Origin: Vombatus ursinus
Taxonomy: Eukaryota > Chordata > Mammalia > Diprotodontia > Vombatidae
Assembly (NCBI RefSeq): GCF_900497805.2
Contig: NW_020954687.1
Span: 4,756,683-4,820,682, forward strand
DNA: 64,000 nt
Reading direction: 5' to 3'
The position numbers and the translations under genes were made by a program. Below, piece after piece: positions 20,473 through 31,165 of this stretch. The notes beneath the pieces were generated by a model. It saw only the letters and a program-made list of their open reading frames with translations. It was not told the origin of the DNA and did not search any database. The number at the start of each line of letters is the position of its first letter. The first letter of the stretch is position 1.

Positions 20473-20587
20473 GAATCTTCCCTAGATAGATAGATACATT
20501 TGAAAATGAATAATATAAAATTATGATTGAATTTTGGTCTGTCTATAGGCACAGTCAGATCCGTTGCTGTGAGGTGATTCAATTATA

Positions 20588-20750
20588 TATGTGTGTATGT
20601 ATATGTATATGTGTATATATGTATATATATAAATATATATGTATATATAAATATATATGTATATATAAATATATATATATAATCTATATCTACATATGTG
20701 TATCTATATCTATATCTATATCCATCTATCTATCTACTTATCTGTCTATC
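20588..20750. repeat. Microsatellite (TATG/TATA/TATC)n
   Basis: Successive TATGTA, TATATAAA and TATC arrays. The tyrosine/isoleucine-rich 77-codon frame is a translation of this. Confidence 0.95.
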
Positions 20751-21008
20751 AGCTAGGTTCACAGTAGATAGAGTGCTAGGCCTGAAGTCAGAAAGATTCA
20801 TCTTCCTGAGTTCAAATCTGTCCTCAGATGCTTACTAGCTATGTAACCATGGGCAAGTCACTAAACCCTCTTTGCCTCATTTTCCTCATCTGTAAAATGA
20901 ACTGGAGAATGAAATCGCAAACCTCTCCAGAATTTTTGCCGAAAAAACACCAAAAAGTAGTGATGAAGAGTCAGAAGTGACTGAAAAATCACTGAGCAAC
21001 AACAACTA
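20751..21008 (+). mobile_element. MAR1-type SINE
   Basis: Full-length order: AGCTAGGTTCACAGTAG, GAGTTCAAATCTGTCC, GGGCAAGTCACTAAACCC, CATCTGTAAAATGAAC, then the RTE-like tail GTGACTGAAAAATCACTGAGC and AACAACAAC. Inserted next to the microsatellite. Divergent. Confidence 0.92.
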
Positions 21009-21701
21009 AATATATATATATTCTAAATGGTTTTTGTTCCACAAGGAAACATTCAAAAGTAGAGTATCTACGGTATCCACATCTCAGAATAAAACAGAAG
21101 ATAAGGAAGACTCAGCAACATAATGTTTTTAAAAATAATTATTCATATCAAGCAAAAGAATATAGTATACATTAATTATGAGATGATCTTTCCTTTATAC
21201 TCAGCACTGATCAGTCTGGTCTTTTGAAATTATCCCTCCATTCTGCTCTTTGGAGGTGATTCAAAGATGAATATTCAAAAGCTTGGGGTTTTTTTTTTGT
21301 TTTTTTGTTTTTGGTTTTTTTAATGAGGGCATTGATTGAAGGATTCAATAATCAGTCTTCTCTCACAGAGTTAGATTTTCATGTACCTAAGTGCCAGGTG
21401 TGCCCACACACCCTGGGGAACATTCCAGTTGGCCCTTCCCTTTCCCCTCATGCTCACAAGGAAGAAAAGATTGAGCTTGGCACTTAGAGCACCCCACAAT
21501 ATAGTATCTACCTACCTTTCCTTGTTATTCTATATTATTTCCCTTTATATGCTCTTTTTCTCCAGAGTATTGCTTTTTCCCTATTCTTTTTGCTTCCCCA
21601 TTCATCTTTCCTCATCTCAGAGTCTTCAGGGAAGATTGGGACTGTAGAGAAATGGAAGAATTTAAATATCTGACTATGGGGTTTTTATTTTTATCCTGGT
21701 T
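21009..21701. other. Unique sequence
   Basis: No gene or repeat recognised except a T-rich tract at 21288-21320. Confidence 0.4.
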
Positions 21702-21874
21702 ACAGAAAAGCCTGGACTTGGCTTCTAATCTCAGTTATGCTTAACTATGGCATATATCATATGACCTATGGAAAGTCACTTAAATTTTCTGATTCTCAGG
21801 TTGTCATGACATAATATGAAAGATCTACATTAGGCTGGTCTCTTTTGTCTCTAAAATCCAACAATTCTATGATT
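21702..21874 (+). mobile_element. MIR3 / Ther-2-type SINE
   Basis: CCTGGACTTGGCTTCTAATC, GGAAAGTCACTTAAATTTTC, then an L3-like tail (GGCTGGTCTC, CTCTAAAATCC, ATTCTATGATT). Confidence 0.7.
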
Positions 21875-23249
21875 ATTTAAAATTCTTCAAAGTTTTCAAT
21901 TCTAATATGGAATTGATGGCAATGGAAATAAAATCCTTACATTAGCAATTTAAGTCTGTGTTGCTTAAATAAAATGTATACTTCAGTATTTAAGCAAATA
22001 AGCAATTTCCATCTTAAAAAGAGGTTGTACTCCAAAATTCAGTTTTCAACTCACTATTTCATTGTACTTTCATTTCATTGAATGGTTCTCTCTTGGAAAA
22101 AAATACAAAGAAGGATTTTGTTCTTAGGCTAAGCCATGAAAACATATTTAACTAATATATAACTAATATAACTAAATATTGTACTACATATATATATATA
22201 TATAACTAAATATAACTAAAACATTGTACATTTACAAGAAAAATGGGAAACAAAAATACTGCTGAGTTAGTAATAAAGAACACAGAAACTATAAATTCAA
22301 AAGAAATAGTTTCTTGTCTTACTATGCTTTGGTGCTTGAGGAGAAGTAGATTTAATTTAGGAAAAACAGGTAAATGAAAACTTGCATGGAAATTCCAAAG
22401 AATGCTCCTCAGTACTTTCAAACAGATAGTGAGGTTTTCTTTAAGTAAATGGGGAAGATTGAAAGAAAGAGTACATAGAAAGGGAGTTAAAAAAAGACAT
22501 TACGTGTGAAAGAAAGAAATTCATTTGAGGTGGAATTAACTGAGTTTTACATGATGGAACACAGAGTAAGAAGGGAAAACAAATGTGTTATGCCCTTGAC
22601 CTAAATGAAAGTGATAAAGGAGAAGAAAGGGAATGATGGGAATTGGGTCAGTTAGTTCCATAGAGTTGCCAATGGCTGGTACTATTGATATAGGATATTT
22701 TGGATGTTTGAAATTAATTAAATAATTTTGAATTTAATTGTACTGACCACAAGCCAAGAGGTAGAGTGATTATTGAGTAGGAGAATGAGGGGACAGGGAA
22801 AAACAGTTTAGAAGAAGTATGTACAAAGATATGTTAGACAGATATTTGTAACCCAGGAAGCACCTATGTTGGTATGTTTTCATATGCTTGCATCTGCGTG
22901 TGTTTTCTTATTTAGACAATAGTAGTGATAAACTCTGATTGATTTACATTCTTTCACTTTTTGAGACCAACAACATGCATTTATAAAAGATGAAATTTTT
23001 GGTTCTAGAACGAATGTACGCATAATAAAGAAATTCAGTCAAATGAGCTATGAAGGTAGGAAAGAAGCAGTTGCTGTCCATAGTTATAAAGACTCCAACT
23101 ACATCTTTTCCTCCTTTGGAGCTACCTGAAGCCAACAGATAAGCAGCTTGACATGCTGAATATAGGGAGACCCATAAGGATTTACAGGTAGTGGTTCTAG
23201 GTCATTGAGTCAACATGTTATCAAAGTTTTCCTCCAGAATACTACATAG
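21875..23249. other. Unique AT-rich sequence
   Basis: About 1.4 kb without a recognised element. A TA/ACTAA low-complexity run lies at 22149-22222. Confidence 0.4.
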
Positions 23250-23320
23250 TCAATTCTTTGAGGGAAAGAACCATGTCTTATTCATCTTCTCATCACCCTT
23301 AATACATTCTAGATAGCATT
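23250..23320 (+). mobile_element. L2 3' end fragment
   Basis: TCAATTCTTTGAGGGAAAGAACC and ATGTCTTATTCATCTTC resemble the classic mammalian L2 end. Confidence 0.5.
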
Positions 23321-23454
23321 CTACATTGAACATAGAAACCATGCTACAATTTTTAAATTAATTAAATAATTATGACATCTACATTTCTTATTCCTGTGTA
23401 AGATATCATCATTCATTTTTAAGTAGGTTCTTCTTATTTGGATCTTAATAAATA

Positions 23455-23637
23455 TTGTATAACGGAAAAAGCATAAACTTGAACATCAAAGGGAAATTCC
23501 AGTCCCAGCTCCACCAGTCTCTCATTTTGTAACCTTGTGCTAATCACTTTATCTCACCAAGTCTGTTTCCTCATCTGTAAAATTGTGAGGCTGAACTACA
23601 AAATATTTGTGACTCTTTCCTATCATACCATTCTAGA
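23455..23637 (+). mobile_element. MIR3 / Ther-2-type SINE
   Basis: CTTGAACATCAAAGGG, CCAGTCCCAGCTCCACC, CTTGTGCTAATCACTTTATC, CTCATCTGTAAAATTG, then an L3-type end (GCTGAACTAC, CATTCTAGAT). Confidence 0.75.
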
Positions 23638-23837
23638 TAACATTTTCTTATGCTATAGCATAGAACCTGAACTCTAATAGCAAATCTTACTGTCCCTAGA
23701 AGGAGCCAGAAGTGTCAGAATTCATAGGGAACCACAGGCACTGTGAGCTCTCTCTTTTTTTTTTCACAAAATGGGTTAGATGATTTATTAATAATTGTTC
23801 ATATTTAGATAACCCTGGGGGTTGGAATCACAAGGAT

Positions 23838-24046
23838 TATTTTTTTAATTATTTATTTTTAGTTTTCAACATTCACTTCCATAAGATTTTGTTTTAAATT
23901 TTCTTCCCCTTCTTCTCTTCCTCCCTCCCCAAGACAGTGTGCAATATGAAATAGGCTCTACACATACGTTCATATTAAACCTATTTTCACATTAGTCATG
24001 ATGTAAAGAAGTTTTAGAACCAATGGGAGGAAACACAAGAGACATC
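23838..24046 (-). mobile_element. L1 3' UTR-type fragment
   Basis: AGTTTTCAACATTCACTTCC, CTCCCTCCCCAAGACAG, AATAGGCTCTACACATAC, TTTTCACATTAGTCATG and AACCAATGGGAGGAAAC. I associate this order with the 3' region of marsupial L1, in reverse. Family assignment is by recall only. Confidence 0.55.
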
Positions 24047-24062
24047 TCTTTTCAAGGGGCAT

Positions 24063-24480
24063 GCAATGTCAAAGTCAACTCCTTCTTCCCTCTTCTTCTC
24101 ATCCTGACAAATCAGACAATAGCTGGGGTGTACTCAAATGAATCCTTCAACAGATCATCATATTCTTTCCAGACATACACATCACAAGCCATCCATGCCT
24201 TCTGATTCCATGTAGCTCTCATCTATGTCATTCCATAAATCCTTCACAGAAAAACCATCTAGTGTGCTTGAAGCCTTTCTCTGAGTCATTCAATATTTTG
24301 TAGATACCAGTGCAATACTCTCACTATCCATCTATTGCCTTTTGCTCTTGATACATGAAAAAGTCTCTTCTTTTTTAAGGCAGTCACCCATGCTCTCAGT
24401 GATGTCAGTTATGTTACTTCTTCCAAGTCATCTCTGATGATATGCTGAAGCCTACTTACACCCACCAAGTGTCATTTCAT
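24063..24480 (-). mobile_element. RTE-like LINE, C-terminal fragment
   Basis: Read on the minus strand, the region near 24300-24480 contains LGVS-like, QHIIRDDLEEVT and RWIVRVLHWY segments. These resemble the post-RT C-terminal stretch of RTE-type LINEs (VT...HV.R..DNRW..RV..W.P). The frame is broken and the element is 5'-truncated. RTE LINEs supply the tail used by MAR1 SINEs, so an RTE copy is expected in this genome. Confidence 0.5.
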
Positions 24481-24677
24481 TGAGGAAAATAATCAGCGTG
24501 CAGAGTCAACTTGGATCAACAGTGATGGAGTAATCAGCACATTGAATAAAGCGTGAATGATTTACCTGCATAGCTAAAATTTGAAGATTCACTAGAAGAA
24601 TAGAAGATTATGGGAAAGCATTAAGAAAGTTTCATTTCACACTTCATAATTATCATGAGTTGATTCAGAAAGCCATT

Positions 24678-24742
24678 AAGACATAATGGAGAGATTGTTA
24701 GATCTGGAGTCAAAAAGACAGGAGGAGTTTGAATCCCTTCCT
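24678..24742 (+). mobile_element. SINE head fragment
   Basis: CATAATGGAGAGATTG, GATCTGGAGTCAAAAAGAC and GAGTTTGAATCCC are a tRNA-like SINE head; no tail follows. Confidence 0.6.
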
Positions 24743-24835
24743 ATAATAATTCCATGAGATGAAGCAGTAGTTTAAAAAATGGAATCCTTATTCTGTTGTC
24801 CATTTGTGTTTCTATGAGCAATTTTGAGTAGATAT

Positions 24836-25056
24836 AGACTTATGTTTTCATCAGTGTGGGGAATTCCAGCGTGCACTCCTCCTCCATAGACAAATCAGCA
24901 ACTCATCTGTCACTTAGTCTTAAACAGTTACTTGGAGAACTGAGAAGTAAAGTTATTTGCCTGTTGCACAAATAGCATGTTTCAGAGGCAGGTCTCAAAC
25001 TTGGGTTTTCATTGCTTCAAGTCTGGGTCTCTAGTTACTACTTTACAATACTTCTT
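24836..25056 (-). mobile_element. SINE-X, near full length
   Basis: CATCAGTGTGGGGAATTCC, CAAATCAGCAACTCATCTG, CACTTAGTCTTAAACAG, then tRNA-derived sequence (TTTGCCTGTTGC, CTCAAACTTGGG). Best preserved reversed copy of the SINE-X 3' domain. Confidence 0.7.
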
Positions 25057-26137
25057 ATGAGGATTTTATGACATTGCAGTCTTTATAGTCTACTAGAATA
25101 CCCTATGTTGGCAGCATACCATTTCGTATACTCCATTTTCCTGTAACTATGTGTTATATAGCTCTATCAGGAGTCAAAACCCACTTTTTCTCTCCATCTG
25201 CATAGATATTATTCACCTCTCAATGAGAAAGGAAGAAGACAAGTATGAAATCTCTGGCTTTAAAATTCTTCTCTGTCAATTATTCTTCTGTCACAGCTGG
25301 AGAAGACGCTTTCAAAAAAAATTTTTTTTTTTTTTGCTATTTCCTGAGTGGTGATGCAGCTTACCCCTAACGACTATTTCCCATCAATACCCACAAAGAC
25401 CTACCTTCTTAACCACTGATTCAACGGTTTGAAACCACTTCCACCTTTCTGTAGAACATTTCATTTGGAAGAAGGTTCACAAATATTTGTTTGCCAAGCT
25501 GTTCATACTGATAACATCTCAAGGGACTTTGACTTTTCGTATACAATTCACATCTGCAAAGAAAAAAAAATAACAAGCACATGTAACTGTCATATCTGAC
25601 CCCAAAATTGAAAAAATGCATTTTGCATAAAATTATAAGAAAGTAGGTCATTTTTTATTTTGTTGCCTTTAAATTTTTTCTACTCTTTCCAAGAAACAAT
25701 ATTAAAATCATAAGATTTTAATACCAATTGCATATTTTCTGTGTAATGTTTATATATATTTTAAATATTTTGATTTCAAATGATTTTACTTTGGCAAAAA
25801 GAAAAAAGAAAAACTTTTTAGCAAGTAGAGATCCACAGAAGTCATTAAAATCAATCCAGGTTTAACATTTTAGTTTCATTTTCTTAGATGTTTCAAAGAA
25901 ATTTAATTATTCACAAGTAACAAAATATTTAAGATTTTATATAAAATTATTGATATATGGTAAAAATAATAAATTTATAGAATTATACATCTCAATAAAG
26001 TTAAATATATAACATGTCAAAATATGTGGAAATGTGATCATTTTAGTACATTTATTATACTGCCTATTTCTAATTCCCTAACTTAATTTGAATTTGATCA
26101 ATTTAATTTAAAATATCTAAACATAATTAAATGTATA
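25057..26137. other. Unique AT-rich sequence
   Basis: No gene or repeat recognised over about 1.1 kb. An A8/T15 tract lies at about 25314-25336. Confidence 0.4.
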
Positions 26138-26225
26138 AGAATCATAGAAAATTGGAGTTAGAGGAGTTCTTAGAAATTGTCTAAGATTTTCACCTACTTA
26201 TGTGAGAGATGAAGAAATAGATCCT
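26138..26225 (-). mobile_element. MIR3 fragment
   Basis: AGAATCATAGAAAATTGGAG, then GAGATGAAGAAATAG: the reversed L3-like tail followed by a decayed core. Confidence 0.55.
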
Positions 26226-26704
26226 TCCCTGAGGCTATCCTAATAATTAGTATTTTGCCATCATCCAAAATATATTTGTTTACTAGTCATATTATTGTTA
26301 TTTTCGTATATTTTATTTGTTTGTCATATACTTTCAAGTTGCATGTTTAAAAATTTTGTGTTTTCCTAGAAATTTTTTGAATGTCAAAAAATATAATTAT
26401 TAGAACTAGTCAGTTTAGTGCTTTGGTTATGCCAAAAATCTGACCAAAAAACTGAAGAAATAAATTGAATTGAACATTAAATTAAATTAAAATTAATTTA
26501 ATTTAATTTGAATTAAATTAAATTTGATGTTATGTAAAGATAAAAACTAAAACCAAATTTAGACTTCCCTACTGAAGTCAGATTATTGTTCAGAAACAGG
26601 GCGGATAACTAGCAAGTATGTTAATTCGGAGCATATTTATACTTCTTTTGCACATATGTACAATCAAGCAGTGAACCAGTCGCGTTAAGTATTCTATACA
26701 AAAT
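26226..26704. other. Unique AT-rich sequence with a palindrome
   Basis: Contains a perfect 13-base inverted repeat (26479-26491 and 26497-26509, 5-base loop) built from AATTA units, followed by a third arm at 26511-26525. Confidence 0.6.
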
Positions 26705-27490
26705 GCTCCTGACTTCATTTCCCTTTCCCCTCTTAGTTCAATTACACAACGCCTGGACTGCTACAGTAGCTTTCTGAGAGGTCTCTGCCACTGGTCTCCC
26801 TACTTCTAGTCTTGTCCTGTATACTACTTACTACCGGATAAATCTTCCTAAAACACAGCTTTCATTATGTCTCTCCCAACTCAAAAATCATCAGTGACTA
26901 CCCGCTGTCTACCAAATAAAATATATACACCTTAGCTTGGTATTTACAGCTCCCCACAGTCTGACCACAAACAACTATTCTAACAGTATGGTCATATTAT
27001 TCCTATAACCTATTTCAGAACAGAAAGATCTGAGGTCCCTGCTAAATCTGAGATTCTATAATTACTGTCCTTTATGAGAACTGTGTTACAACCACACTGA
27101 ATTATTTAAAATCCTCCTTGCATACCCCAGGTTGTTAGACCTCTGTGCCTTTCCTAGGATTGCTCCTTCTACATATAATATTTTTCCTTTTCATGTTTAC
27201 CTGCCACAATCTTACTCTTCTTTCAAAGTCCAAGACAAACATACCCTCCTCCAGAAAGCCTGCTTGATCCCTCCAAAAGGAATAATCTCTCCTTCACTCA
27301 TGCTTCTATAACCCTCTTTAATCCCTCATATCTTTTTTTATTACATTACTATTGTTATTATGTATGTCTCATTGCTCTATGGGATTGCAATCTACTTGAA
27401 GATATAGAATGCTTTTTTTTTCATTTTTCGTGTCCCTTCCAGTCCCCAAACCTCTAGCACAAGGTCTTCTGTAAATGTTAGCTGCATGAA
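26705..27490 (+). mobile_element. L2 LINE (classic mammalian type), C-terminal to 3' end
   Basis: CCTGGACTGCTACAGTAGC, GGTCTCCCTACTTCTAG, TGACTACCCGCTGTC, CTGTGCCTTTCC, TCCTCCAGAAAGCC and ATTGCAATCTACTTGAAG follow the general L2 order and not the marsupial-expanded one. About 27000-27062 does not fit and contains an L3-like tail motif (GAGGTCCCTGC), so a small SINE may have inserted there. Confidence 0.8.
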
Positions 27491-27992
27491 CAACCTATAA
27501 TCTTCTGTTGGAGTTGGGTGTGGGGGAGGGAGAGAAAAAGGAAACAGCATTTACATCTCTTACTTCGTTATATCTTTAGTGCCTGGAAGTAAGAGATAAT
27601 TTGCTGGAATTTCATAAATAATGTGTGAAATTTACAGAGCTCTGATTTCTCAACAAACATATAAATTCATTTAATGTTTCCCCAAAATAACAGATATAAT
27701 CAGGTCATTGGATCTTAATTTTGCTTTTAAAAAAAAGTGTCCTTCACTAAAGAAGTACAAATAGGATTTCAGTTCCTAAATGTACAAATTGTTCTTTTTC
27801 TATAAATGGATATTAGTTACCCTTTGGTATGTAATAAACTGAAAAAGCAAAGAACTTTTCAACTGTAACAATAAAAAATATTTGATTCAATTGAATCAGT
27901 GCTATACAAACTATTTGAAATATTTAAGTGTTGGGTTTCTATGTCAAAATATGGGTAGGATTTTTTTATTGGTCCTATTAGAGGTAAAATTA
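27491..27992. other. Unique AT-rich sequence
   Basis: Nothing recognised. Confidence 0.4.
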
Positions 27993-28128
27993 CAGTATAT
28001 ATGTGTGTTTTTGTATATTTACCATAAATATGTATACATATATACTATATGCACTATATATATGCTATATATACTATATGTATATACTTGTATACATATA
28101 TGTATATGTGTGTATCCATGTGTATATG
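27993..28128. repeat. Microsatellite (TATA/TATG/CTATA)n
   Basis: Imperfect TATATG and ACTATATG arrays. The tyrosine-rich 87-codon frame here derives from them. Confidence 0.93.
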
Positions 28129-28371
28129 GATTAAGCAGTAGATAGAAGTCTAGCCTTGAATTCCAGAAGACCCAAGTTCAATCTTTGCCTCTGACACCTA
28201 TTAGTGTCAGCTTTGTGACCACAGACAAATCATTTAACCTCTTGGTACAGTCAGCAACAGTCTAAAATAATAACTTCAGAGGTGTTGCTAATCTGCATCA
28301 CTAGAAGTTTTCATACCTCAAGTTCTTGATACCAATAACATCACTGATCTAGACCAAAAAGAAAAAAAAAT
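28129..28371 (+). mobile_element. SINE-X, full length with poly(A)-like end
   Basis: tRNA-like head (AAGCAGTAGATAGAAGTC, CCCAAGTTCAATC, CAAATCATTTAACC). The shared 3' domain follows (CAGCAACAGTCTAAAATAAT, GTTGCTAATCTGCATCAC, ACCAATAACATCACTG), then an A-rich end. This is the one forward copy and shows the unit's architecture. A tRNA promoter with an A-rich end implies L1-type mobilisation. I could not assign a library name. Confidence 0.75.
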
Positions 28372-28977
28372 AATTCTTAAAAGAAATACTGTCAAAGTAT
28401 ATTCTCATCTTGAAACTTTCAGGGTCACATTCAAAACAAAGTGCCTGATGCAATGTTTTCCATTATTTGTCTGGCAAAATTCCATTTCAACCATTATATT
28501 TCTTGTTTTTCTCTTGTTTCACTCTTAAGAGGACCATGTTGTCATTTAGGTGATTAGCCACGATGATAGGTGTTTGTATTCAAAGTGCTTCCTAACCACA
28601 TCTTTCACCAGACCCAAAGGAAATTAAAATCCCTTGAGAAATACGCAGCAAAGCTTTTTTTTTCTTTTCAATTAACTTATATGGTCTCCAAATGCCTTTG
28701 CTGAGGAATTGTTTTTGCCTCAACATTTCTATCCTCATTATGAAAGTGTAAAAATAGATAAAAAGCAGGAAAAAATGACTTTGTATTTTTGCCTTCATTT
28801 GAAGAGAGTCTACATGGGCAAAAGAAAATTTTCCTTTATATTTTAAAGGCATTTTTGAGACTAGCATCACAAGGCAACCATTTGCTGCTTCAGAAAAGAA
28901 GCCATTATGTCAGAAAATCAATTACTTTCCAAATTTTAAAACAGAGGCTTTGAACCACCAAGGAACAATTATTAATT
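28372..28977. other. Unique AT-rich sequence
   Basis: Nothing recognised. The 92-codon minus-strand frame is without known motif. Confidence 0.4.
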
Positions 28978-29090
28978 TAGATCATAAGTTCCTTGAAGGC
29001 AATAACTGTTTAGGTTTTTCTTTGTACCCCTAGCACCTAGCACGGAGCCTGGCACATTTAATCAATGATTATTGATGGATTGATTTGATG
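28978..29090 (+). mobile_element. L2 LINE 3' end
   Basis: CATAAGTTCCTTGAAGGC, TTTGTACCCCTAGCACC, GAGCCTGGCACATTTAATC and ATTGATGGATTG mark the L2 terminus. Confidence 0.88.
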
Positions 29091-29162
29091 CCCTCATGAG
29101 TGAGACTGAATTAGCTAAGCATGGATAAATTGCAATTTCGACTTCAGATTGCTCACATAGCT

Positions 29163-29211
29163 ACACACACACACACACACACACTCATGTACACGCGCGC
29201 ACACACACACC
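29163..29211. repeat. (CA)n microsatellite with CG steps
   Basis: ACAC runs interrupted by TCATGT and a short CGCGC stretch. Confidence 0.95.
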
Positions 29212-29624
29212 TATACAAGTGCTGCTAGATTTCAAAAGCTCTGCTTCAATGGGCAAGTGAACCAGTTACAAAGTCAAGACATGAATGTCTTCATGGCTTT
29301 TGCAAATGACAAAGCAGTAGATCATTTCAGATTAATTAAGCTCAAAGGGGATTACCAGAGTTGCTCATCAGTATGAAATTTCAGCATTCCCAAGGTCCTT
29401 TTGTTATGTGGGCCACTGCTAGAACAGAACTGCCCAAAACGTTCCTAATTGTTTCAGAATATCTTCATAACTATTTTTCAATTTCCCCTTATGTGATAAT
29501 AATAATGATAACAATAACAATCTTTTCTAACTTCAATGTCCCTCTTTTTCATGACACTTTCCAGAACCATTACTATACTAGTTTTCCTTTTCAGTATTCT
29601 GATGGTCTTTCTGAAGAATATATA
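29212..29624. other. Unique sequence
   Basis: No repeat recognised. The first half of a 131-codon frame (29361-29756) lies here; its second half is antisense to a CR1/L3 LINE, so I do not call it a gene. Confidence 0.4.
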
Positions 29625-30052
29625 TCCAAAGTGAACACAATACTCCAAATATGGTTTGAATACAATAGGATGATTATTTTGCTTAATCTGGATACTTTCA
29701 ACCTATCTTTGAATTCTGATTTGATCATCTTGAATGTTAATTCTTTACAGTTTTGAGTCATATGAAAATTCTATAAGCCCTAGTAAACCCTAAATGGGGT
29801 CATGAAGACTCAGACAACTGAAAAATGACTGAACAACAGCAAAAATCTTCGAACTTCACTCACTTCATTTATTCATTGATTAAAAGTCTTGAGTAAGATG
29901 GGGTCAAGGATAAAACCCTTTGGCAAGCAAAAAACCTAGGTTGATAATAATCAACTTGTTTGGGTATGAGCGGTCAATTTAAATACAAATCCACTTAAAA
30001 GTGCTCAGTTTCTCCATTTTGTCTGTGATCATGCCATGAAAGCTTGTTAGTT
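29625..30052 (-). mobile_element. CR1/L3 LINE, interrupted by a SINE tail
   Basis: CCAAAGTGAACACAATACTCC, then ATGGTTTGAA and TTAATCTGGATAC correspond to reversed CR1/L3 (consensus AACACAATACTCCAG, TGTGGTCTGA). After the insert at 29785-29845 it resumes: GATGGGGTCAAGGATAAAACC, ATGAGCGGTCAATT, CACTTAAAAGTGC, CTCCATTTTGTC. Thus one L3 copy is split in two. Confidence 0.75.
29785..29845 (+). mobile_element. MAR1/RTE 3' tail inserted in CR1/L3
   Basis: TAAATGGGGTCATGAAGACTC, AGACAACTGAAAAATGAC, TGAACAACAGC is the terminal 60 bases of MAR1 or of an RTE LINE. The 5' truncation is extreme. Confidence 0.75.
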
Positions 30053-30096
30053 TTAACATTTCTTATATTAAAATGTTTTAGTGATGGCTTATTTAT

Positions 30097-30841
30097 TATA
30101 TAACCTTCATTTCCCTCTGTATCCCTCTGCCCAAACCTCCCAGAGAGGCATACCTTATAATAAAAAATAATCTTTTTAGAAGGAAGAAGAAAAAAATGTT
30201 AACAAAGCTAGTCAACTTATTTTTAAAGTCTGACAAAATATGTAATATCCTATAGCAATGGTCCCCCACCTCTTCAAAGAAGTGGGGAGAAGTATGTATT
30301 CATATCTCTTCTTTGGAGCCAAGTCTAATCATAATTTCACAGCATTCAATTTCAATTGCTTTTTTTATTGTTGATTTTCTGTCCAATTACATCATTACAT
30401 TCATTATGTATATTATTTTCCTGATTCTGCCTACTTTCCTTTAAATCACTTCATATAGATATTTCTATGCTTTCCTATAATTGTTTTTTACATTGCAGTA
30501 ATATTCCATTACAATTTTGCATGACAATTTGTTTAGCCATTTGCCATGTAAAATGTATATATGGAACATTTATTTTTGTCATTGTTATCTCTGACATATA
30601 TGCCTAACAATATAATCTCTGGGTAAAAACATTTAGGCATTTTAGACACTTGTAGTTCCAAATTGTTTTCCAGAATGATCAAACTAATACACATCTCCAC
30701 CAACAATACGCTAGTGTAGCCTTCTTTCAACAGCCCCTCAGCTCCTCCAACATTAACCGCTTCCATTGACTTTGTTATTTTGTCCAATTTGTAGGTTATG
30801 AAGTGAAACCTTATTTTTTTAGTTTAAATTTCTCTTTGGTT
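30097..30841 (-). mobile_element. L1 LINE, ORF2 3' part and 3' UTR
   Basis: Reversed L1. The 3' UTR (CCCTCTGCCCAAACCTCCC, CCCCCACCTCTTCAAAG) leads to the end of ORF2 (ATATTCCATTACAATTTTGC, TTGTTTAGCCATTTGCC, CTCTGGGTAAAAAC, TAGTTCCAAATTG, TTTTCCAGAATG, CTCCACCAACAATACG). It ends at a (CA)n array. 5'-truncated and old; the 84-codon minus-strand frame is a remnant. Confidence 0.85.
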
Positions 30842-31075
30842 ACACACACACACACACACACACGCGCACACATACACACAAATATATGTACATTCATACA
30901 CATATACGTGTAATATAAAACCAAATATAAGATACAAAATCAAATATCTCTGATATGGGTATATATATATATACATACATATATGTGTATGTGTATGTGT
31001 ATGTTTACACAGAAAATGTACATTGTGTATATATACACATACCATGTATATATACATACCATATATACATGCCAG
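30841..31075. repeat. Microsatellite cluster (CA)n/(TATG)n/(TA)n
   Basis: ACAC array at 30842-30863, then TATA, GTATGT and CATATA runs. Overlapping cysteine/tyrosine-rich minus-strand frames are simple-sequence translations. Confidence 0.93.
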
Positions 31076-31082
31076 TTGAAGC

Positions 31083-31165
31083 AACATAGTATACTTAAAG
31101 GAACACTGAAATAAGAATAACAAAATTTGCATTCTTGTCCTGGAGCCATCATTTACTAGCTCTTA
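31083..31165 (+). mobile_element. MIR-like SINE head, decayed
   Basis: AACATAGTATACTTAAAGG, CATTCTTGTCCTGG and CCATCATTTACTAGC resemble a MIR head (AGTGGAAAGAG, TCCTGGCTCTGCC, ACTTACTAGC). Confidence 0.5.

Noticed and set aside
29361-29756. 131-codon forward frame as a possible exon
   Set aside because: Its second half is antisense to a CR1/L3 LINE and no domain is visible.
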